Source: Bacteroidales bacterium UBA1180 (lineage in GTDB: Bacteria > Bacteroidota > Bacteroidia > Bacteroidales > Paludibacteraceae). From it: a stretch of DNA of 18,961 bases. The notes beneath the pieces are model-generated. The model saw nothing but the letters and a program-made list of their open reading frames with translations. It ran no database searches and was not told the DNA's origin. Both the position numbers and the translations under genes were made by a program. Numbering within the stretch: position 1 is the stretch's first letter; each line of letters starts with the position of its first letter. Positions 15,520-18,961 of the stretch are shown in pieces. Location: positions 127,681-146,641 of the forward strand of contig DBYS01000008.1 of NCBI GenBank assembly GCA_002310195.1. Reading direction: 5' to 3'.

Positions 15520-15546
15520 AGTCTCGATAAAACTCCGATGAAGTTG
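15503..15546. repeat. 11-bp periodic repeat across the DUF4886 stop codon
   Basis: CGATGAA or CGATAAA begins at 15503, 15514, 15525 and 15536, exactly 11 bp apart, with degenerate continuation (GACGAA near 15548, CGATGAT at 15557). The repeat spans the DUF4886 stop (15517-15519) and fills most of the gap before the first kinase gene. Confidence 0.65.
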
Positions 15547-15575
15547 GACGAATCCCCGATGATTATGTCAAACAG

Positions 15576-16205
15576 ATGTATATAGCAATTGCAGGAAATA
15601 TCGGTGCAGGCAAAACGACGCTGACCAAGATGCTGGCGAAGTACTACGGCTGGGAGCCGCGCTTTGAGAGCGTGGGGTTCAATCCGTATCTTGAGGACTA
15701 CTATTCCGACCTCAAGCGCTGGTCGTTCTGTCTGGAGACGTACTTCCTCAAGGAGCGCTTCAAGGACATGCTTGTCGTGAACCAGTCGGCTCACACGATC
15801 GTTCAGGACCGGAGCATATTTGAGGGTGTGTATGTGTTCGTTACGAACAACTACCGCCGCGGCGATCTTAGCGACAGGGATTATCAGACGTACATGGAGC
15901 TGTTTGAAAACATGAAGAGCATGATGAAGCTCCCCGACCTAATGATCTATCTCCGCAAATCCGTACCAACACTCATCGCACAGATACAGAAACGCGGACG
16001 GGATTACGAGCAAGGCATGCAGCTCGATTACCTCAAGGATCTGAACGAGCGGTACGAAGATTTCATCTTCAAGCAGTACGAGGGTAGGGTGCTGGTGATT
16101 GAGAGCGACAACATGGATTTTGAGAAGAACCCCGAGGACTTCCGGACAATCGTCAACAAGATTGACGCCCAGCTGTTCGGCCTCTTCTCCGAGCAACAAT
16201 GGTAA
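15576..16205 (+). CDS. Deoxynucleoside kinase (first of a tandem pair)
   Basis: A 209-residue member of the deoxynucleoside kinase family (dAK/dGK/dCK type), which phosphorylates deoxynucleosides with ATP in the salvage of DNA precursors. The Walker A loop is GNIGAGKTT (7-15). The conserved PRFESVGFNPYLEDYY (28-43) has the catalytic-base candidate Glu31. QDRSIFEG is the family DRS motif, and KRGRDYE is the likely LID region. Its neighbour downstream is about 55% identical by eye. ATG 15576 is the only start that keeps the N-terminal strand intact. The base specificity cannot be read from sequence. Confidence 0.92.
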   Translation: MYIAIAGNIGAGKTTLTKMLAKYYGWEPRFESVGFNPYLEDYYSDLKRWSFCLETYFLKERFKDMLVVNQSAHTIVQDRSIFEGVYVFVTNNYRRGDLSDRDYQTYMELFENMKSMMKLPDLMIYLRKSVPTLIAQIQKRGRDYEQGMQLDYLKDLNERYEDFIFKQYEGRVLVIESDNMDFEKNPEDFRTIVNKIDAQLFGLFSEQQW

Positions 16206-16242
16206 CGGCTTAACAAGTATAACAATTTAACAGCTTAACAAT

Positions 16243-16890
16243 ATGCACATCGCAGTAGCAGGCAATATTGGTTGCGGCAAGACAACGCTGACGAACATGT
16301 TGGCGAAGCACTATGGTTGGGAACCACGTTTCGAGAGCGTGGAGTATAATCCGTACCTGGCGGATTTCTATGCGGACATGGCCCGCTGGTCGTTTAACCT
16401 GCAGATTTACTTTCTGAACAAGCGGTTCAAGGATGTGGTGGATATCCTCAATTCCGACAAGTACGTCATCCAGGACCGTACGATCTATGAGGATGCGCGG
16501 ATCTTTGCGCCGAACCTCCACAAGCAGGGATTCATGACGGACAGGGATTTTGACAACTACACCGACCTGTTTAACCTCATGACTTCGCTCATCCGTAACC
16601 CGGATTTGATGATCTATGTCCGCGCGTCCGTGCCTACGCTCGTGCAACAGATACAGAAACGCGGCCGCGCGTACGAGACGAGCATCCGTATCGATTACCT
16701 GCAAGGCCTGAACGATCTGTACGAGGATTGGATCAAAGATTACAAGGGTAAGCTCCTGATCGTTGACGGCGATACGATCAAGTTCGGCGAGAACCCCGCG
16801 GATTTCCAGCAGGTGGTTGACAGGATCGATGCTGAGCTGTTCGGCCTCTTCCCGTTCGAGCCTGCCGATACACAAGGCAAAGATATATGA
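16243..16890 (+). CDS. Deoxynucleoside kinase (second of a tandem pair)
   Basis: A 215-residue paralogue of the gene just upstream, with the same architecture: Walker A GNIGCGKTT (7-15), PRFESVEYNPYLADFY (28-43) with Glu31, QDRTIYED in place of QDRSIFEG, and KRGRAYE. The central region (about residues 60-105) and the C-terminal tail differ most, which suggests different substrate or regulatory properties. The 37-bp gap before it is A/T-rich and carries GCTTAACAA twice (16208 and 16233). Its stop overlaps the recombinase start by ATGA, so those two are translationally coupled. Confidence 0.92.
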   Translation: MHIAVAGNIGCGKTTLTNMLAKHYGWEPRFESVEYNPYLADFYADMARWSFNLQIYFLNKRFKDVVDILNSDKYVIQDRTIYEDARIFAPNLHKQGFMTDRDFDNYTDLFNLMTSLIRNPDLMIYVRASVPTLVQQIQKRGRAYETSIRIDYLQGLNDLYEDWIKDYKGKLLIVDGDTIKFGENPADFQQVVDRIDAELFGLFPFEPADTQGKDI

Positions 16891-17843
16891 TCCGCCGTTT
16901 CCTCGACTGGCTGCAATACGAACGTCGCTACTCGATGCGCACGGTGAGCGAGTATGGCGATGACCTGCGTGCGTTCGCGACGTTCATGGGCAATGACGAG
17001 GAACAGTTCGATCCGGCCGAGGTTGCCACGTACGATGTCAAGACGTGGATGGTCGATATGCTTGACCACCAGCTCTCGCCCCGTACGGTCAAACGGCGCC
17101 TTTCAGCCCTGCGTTCGTTCTACAAGTATCTGTTGCGCCAGGGCTTGGTAAAGCGCGATGTGACCCAAGGCGTCATAGCACCGAAGACCGACAAACCCCT
17201 GCCGGTGTTCTTCCGCGAGAGCGAGATGCAAAAGGAGGAAGCGATCGGCGAACGCGAACTGGACGAGCTGATGCACCAGCCCGACGGCGAGGCTTCGCCG
17301 AAAGAGATCTTTGAACTGACACGCGACAACCTGATTATATCGATACTCTACCAGACGGGTATGCGCCGCGCTGAGATCATCGGACTGCAGGACAGCGATA
17401 TCGATCTGCATCAAGGCCAGATCCGCGTGTTCGGCAAGCGCCGTAAGGAACGTGTTGTTCCGATAGGCGAGCGGCTGGTTGGAGAGATTGAAGCGTACAT
17501 GGATGTGCGGCAGGGATTTGAGTCGCCGGATCATCACCTACTCACCAGCGTCAGACGCGACGGCAGTATAGCTCCAATGAACGCCAAATCGGTCTATGAG
17601 ATGGTTCGCAAACGCATGGGCGAGGTGTCGACGCTCAAGAAACATTCGCCGCACGTGCTGCGCCACACATTCGCCACAACAATGCTGAATAACGGCGCGG
17701 ATATACGTACAATCCAGACTCTGCTGGGGCACGCAAGTCTCTCTGCTACACAAGTTTATACACACACAACCTTCGAGCAGATCCAGCAGGCTTACAAGCA
17801 CGCACATCCGCGGTCGCAGAAGCCGAAAAACGGCGAAAAGTAG
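16887..17843 (+). CDS. xerC: Tyrosine recombinase, XerC-like
   Basis: A 318-residue tyrosine recombinase with an N-terminal SAM-like DNA-binding domain (FLDWLQYERRYSMRTVSEY, 5-23) and a C-terminal catalytic domain. The full catalytic set is present: Arg160 (TGMRRAEI), Lys184 (FGKRRKERVVP), His256 and Arg259 (HVLRH), His282 (LLGHASL) and the nucleophile Tyr291 (TQVYTH). Length and N terminus fit the housekeeping XerC of Bacteroidota, which with XerD resolves chromosome dimers at dif; XerD versus XerC cannot be settled here. There are no att-like repeats or cargo beside it, so it is unlikely to be a mobile-element integrase. It overlaps the kinase stop by 4 bp. Confidence 0.85.
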   Translation: MIRRFLDWLQYERRYSMRTVSEYGDDLRAFATFMGNDEEQFDPAEVATYDVKTWMVDMLDHQLSPRTVKRRLSALRSFYKYLLRQGLVKRDVTQGVIAPKTDKPLPVFFRESEMQKEEAIGERELDELMHQPDGEASPKEIFELTRDNLIISILYQTGMRRAEIIGLQDSDIDLHQGQIRVFGKRRKERVVPIGERLVGEIEAYMDVRQGFESPDHHLLTSVRRDGSIAPMNAKSVYEMVRKRMGEVSTLKKHSPHVLRHTFATTMLNNGADIRTIQTLLGHASLSATQVYTHTTFEQIQQAYKHAHPRSQKPKNGEK

Positions 17844-17945
17844 CCTTGCATCCAACCGACCGGCCATTGATAAGGGCGAAATGTAAGCATGAGTTGACAT
17901 ATTTTGCGAAAAAATGACATGTCGGCCGATTTTTGCAAGAATTAT

Positions 17946-17976
17946 TTGCGCGAATGAAATTTTTGTTGTACCTTTG
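17946..17976 (+). promoter_or_regulatory. Bacteroidota-type promoter for the tRNA-tuf operon
   Basis: TTGC at 17946-17949 and TACCTTTG at 17969-17976 are separated by 19 bp. The extended -7 sequence TTGTACCTTTGCAC is almost the same as at 3241. It lies about 40 bp before the first tRNA. The 175-bp gap after the recombinase holds no protein gene. Confidence 0.85.
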
Positions 17977-18018
17977 CACCCGATTTCGCGCCAAACGAAA
18001 ATGGCTGCTGAAACAATC

Positions 18019-18091
18019 GCCTCTTTAGCTCAGTTGGTAGAGCACTCGATTTGTAATCAAGCGGTCGTTGGTTCGAGTCCGACAAGAGGCT
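18019..18091 (+). tRNA. tRNA-Thr (anticodon TGT)
   Basis: A 73-nt cloverleaf: acceptor GCCTCTT with AAGAGGC, D-stem GCTC/GAGC, anticodon loop TTTGTAA giving TGT (reads ACA), T-arm GTTGG-TTCGAGT-CCGAC, discriminator T. The CCA end is not encoded. The anticodon stem CTCGA/TCAAG has a C-A mismatch at its third pair. Confidence 0.95.
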
Positions 18092-18124
18092 CTTCGCGTT
18101 GCGCGAAAGAAGATCTTTGAAAAT

Positions 18125-18163
18125 AAAATCAGAAATCATGCGCGAGCAATGATTTGTGATTTT
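18125..18163 (+). other. Long hairpin in the tRNA-Thr/tRNA-Tyr spacer
   Basis: AAAATCA and AAATCAT (18125-18139, with G18132 between) pair with ATGATTT and TGATTTT (18149-18163, with G18156 between). This is 14 pairs around one G-G mismatch with a 9-nt GC-rich loop. The 139-nt spacer holds at least two further stems, TTCGCG/CGCGAA at 18093-18107 and AAACGCGC/GCGTGTTT at 18187-18205. It is presumably transcribed with the tRNAs and may guide processing. Confidence 0.6.
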
Positions 18164-18230
18164 AAGAGGAAGAACAGCGGCGAGTTAAACGCGCGGAGCG
18201 TGTTTCGGTCTCGCAAGCTTGTTCTGACGA

Positions 18231-18313
18231 GGGTGTGTTCCAGAGTGGCCAAATGGGGCAGACTGTAAATCTGCTGCTTTTCAGCTTCGGTGGTTCGAAT
18301 CCATCCGCACCCA
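18231..18313 (+). tRNA. tRNA-Tyr (anticodon GTA)
   Basis: An 83-nt class II tRNA with a long variable arm. Acceptor GGGTGTG pairs with CGCACCC (one G-U). The anticodon stem is GCAGA/TCTGC with loop CTGTAAA giving GTA. The T-arm includes GGTTCGAATCC. Discriminator A; no encoded CCA. Confidence 0.95.
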
Positions 18314-18317
18314 CGCG

Positions 18318-18418
18318 TTCGGCAAATGGCGCTACAGATGTCGCCGTGCGACATAAAGCGCACCATTGCCTCCGCTCTCCCCACCACAACAAGTTGTGTC
18401 GGGGGCCCCGAAAGGGGG
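18318..18418 (+). repeat. Structured spacer element, copy A (between tRNA-Tyr and tRNA-Gly)
   Basis: The core 18318-18383 matches 18591-18657 with about eight substitutions and one indel. It folds as an outer stem (GGCAA 18321-18325 with TTGCC 18366-18370, TGG with CCA, CGCT with AGCG) carrying an inner hairpin ATGTCGC-CGT-GCGACAT (18338-18354). Behind the core come a CACAA/TTGTG stem (18385-18398) and CCCC-GAAA-GGGG (18406-18417), a GNRA tetraloop hairpin. Changes between the two copies keep the pairing, so RNA structure appears to be selected. Confidence 0.75.
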
Positions 18419-18433
18419 TAGACGGAGCAATTT

Positions 18434-18506
18434 GCGGAAATAGCTCAGTCGATAGAGCACTAGCCTTCCAAGCTGGGGGTCGCGGGTTTGAGTCCCGTTT
18501 TCCGCT
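18434..18506 (+). tRNA. tRNA-Gly (anticodon TCC)
   Basis: A 73-nt cloverleaf with acceptor GCGGAAA/TTTCCGC, D-stem GCTC/GAGC, anticodon stem CTAGC/GCTGG (one G-U), loop CTTCCAA giving TCC (reads GGA) and T-loop TTTGAGT. Discriminator T; no encoded CCA. Only 5 nt separate it from the next tRNA. Confidence 0.95.
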
Positions 18507-18511
18507 CTCAT

Positions 18512-18583
<72 letters not shown>

Positions 18584-18590
18584 CTTCGCC

Positions 18591-18690
18591 TTCGGCAAAT
18601 TGTGCTAACAGATGGCGCAGGGCGCCATAAAGCGCACGATTGCCTCGGCTCTCCCCAAAAATTAAAATTTTCGGGAGGCCGGAAGGAGGC
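18591..18690 (+). repeat. Structured spacer element, copy B (between tRNA-Thr and tuf)
   Basis: This is the second copy of the element at 18318. The same outer stem is GGCAA (18594-18598) with TTGCC (18640-18644), and the inner hairpin is ATGGCGC-AGG-GCGCCAT (18612-18628). The T-A pair of copy A has become G-C, and a G-C pair of the outer stem has become U-G. Behind the core the second half differs in sequence but again holds a stem (AAAAT/ATTTT, 18658-18671) and a GGAA turn at 18681. Confidence 0.75.
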
Positions 18691-18703
18691 ACGTAAATAT
18701 AAT

Positions 18704-18740
18704 AAGGTAGGTTGGGGTCTAAACTGACCTGCCTTTGTTT
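18704..18740 (+). terminator. Terminator- or attenuator-like hairpin upstream of tuf
   Basis: AAGGTAGGT (18704-18712) pairs with ACCTGCCTT (18727-18735), nine pairs with one G-U, followed by TGTTTG. The T-tract is weak, so it may act as a partial terminator, attenuator or processing site between the tRNA part and the tuf message rather than a full stop. Confidence 0.45.
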
Positions 18741-18761
18741 GACGAGAAAAAACAAAAACAG

Positions 18762-18777
18762 TTATTAACGTTAATAA
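18762..18777. promoter_or_regulatory. 16-bp perfect palindrome before tuf
   Basis: TTATTAACGTTAATAA at 18762-18777 is a perfect palindrome ending 14 bp before the tuf start codon. It could be an operator or simply the AT-rich translation-initiation region usual in this phylum; the sequence alone does not decide. Confidence 0.4.
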
Positions 18778-18791
18778 AAAAAGTAATTACT

Positions 18792-18961
18792 ATGGCAAAA
18801 GAAAAATTTGACCGTTCGAAACCGCACGTTAACATCGGTACTATCGGTCACGTAGACCACGGTAAAACGACCTTGACGGCCGCTATTACTCTGGTTCTTT
18901 CGAAGAAGGGTCTGTCTGAGGTTAAGAGCTTCGATCAGATCGACAACGCTCCTGAGGAGAA
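18792..18961 (+). CDS. tuf: Elongation factor Tu (5' part, cut by the window end)
   Basis: The first 56 codons of EF-Tu, the GTPase that brings aminoacyl-tRNA to the ribosome. The N terminus MAKEKFDRSKPHVNIGTIG and the P-loop GHVDHGKT (19-26) are unmistakable, and the reading frame runs to the last base. Its place behind tRNA-Thr-Tyr-Gly-Thr is the ancient tRNA-tufB arrangement. Confidence 0.98.
   Translation, partial: MAKEKFDRSKPHVNIGTIGHVDHGKTTLTAAITLVLSKKGLSEVKSFDQIDNAPEE

Noticed and set aside
16208..16241. GCTTAACAA direct repeat before the second kinase gene
   Set aside because: Two 9-bp copies in an AT-rich initiation region are weak evidence for an operator. It is noted in the gene entry only.
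16887..17843. Tyrosine recombinase as the integrase of a mobile element
   Set aside because: There are no direct repeats or cargo genes near it, it is translationally coupled to a metabolic gene, and its N terminus looks like housekeeping XerC.
17894..17920. TTGACA-like -35 sequence after the recombinase
   Set aside because: Bacteroidota do not use the E. coli -35/-10 pattern, and a far better TTGC-19-TACCTTTG promoter lies just downstream.
18730..18737. TGCCTTTG as a promoter box for tuf
   Set aside because: It misses the A of TAnnTTTG, has no -33 element at 19-21 bp, and is part of the right arm of the hairpin at 18704.

Overview
The window is chromosomal DNA from a member of the Bacteroidota, most likely the order Bacteroidales. 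Three things point there: a porP-porK-porL-porM-porN type IX secretion cluster in the Porphyromonas gingivalis gene order; three promoters of the Bacteroidota form (TTGC, 19 bp, TAnnTTTG); and ftsX followed by a DUF3098 gene, uppP, truB and queA, a grouping I associate with this phylum. All supported genes lie on the + strand and are tightly packed. I cannot name a genus.

Layout. (1) Bases 1-219 hold a 125-bp tandem repeat with a strong hairpin, cut by the window edge. (2) 284-3202: a lipoprotein with a His/Tyr-rich middle and a very long Ser/Thr/Arg tail, a class I SAM methyltransferase, and a PduO-type corrinoid adenosyltransferase. (3) 3221-9577: what reads as one complete transcription unit, with promoter, leader hairpin, a small acidic DUF2795 protein, PorP, PorK, PorL, PorM, PorN and an intrinsic terminator. 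PorL and PorM form the proton-driven inner-membrane motor, PorK and PorN the periplasmic ring, and PorP an outer-membrane component. (4) 9587-14026: ftsX, DUF3098, uppP, truB, queA and ung, packed with gaps of 0-14 bp (cell division, envelope lipid recycling, tRNA modification, uracil repair). (5) 14059-14511: a small exported protein made almost wholly of six 20-residue repeats. (6) 14576-17843: a promoter, a DUF4886 SGNH-like protein, two paralogous deoxynucleoside kinases in tandem and a XerC-like recombinase. (7) 17946 to the end: a promoter, tRNA-Thr(TGT), tRNA-Tyr(GTA), tRNA-Gly(TCC), tRNA-Thr(GGT) and the start of tuf. This is the same order and the same anticodons as E. coli thrU-tyrU-glyT-thrT-tufB.

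The least expected signals are non-coding or in small genes. Two tRNA spacers (after tRNA-Tyr and before tuf) are diverged copies of one element whose base changes preserve a two-stem hairpin. The 20-residue repeat protein has its core conserved through heavy synonymous change. The T9SS operon begins with a hairpin leader and a DUF2795 gene. I found no CRISPR array, no transposase, no phage genes and no evident defence system. Function calls rest on motifs read by eye; no database search was possible.
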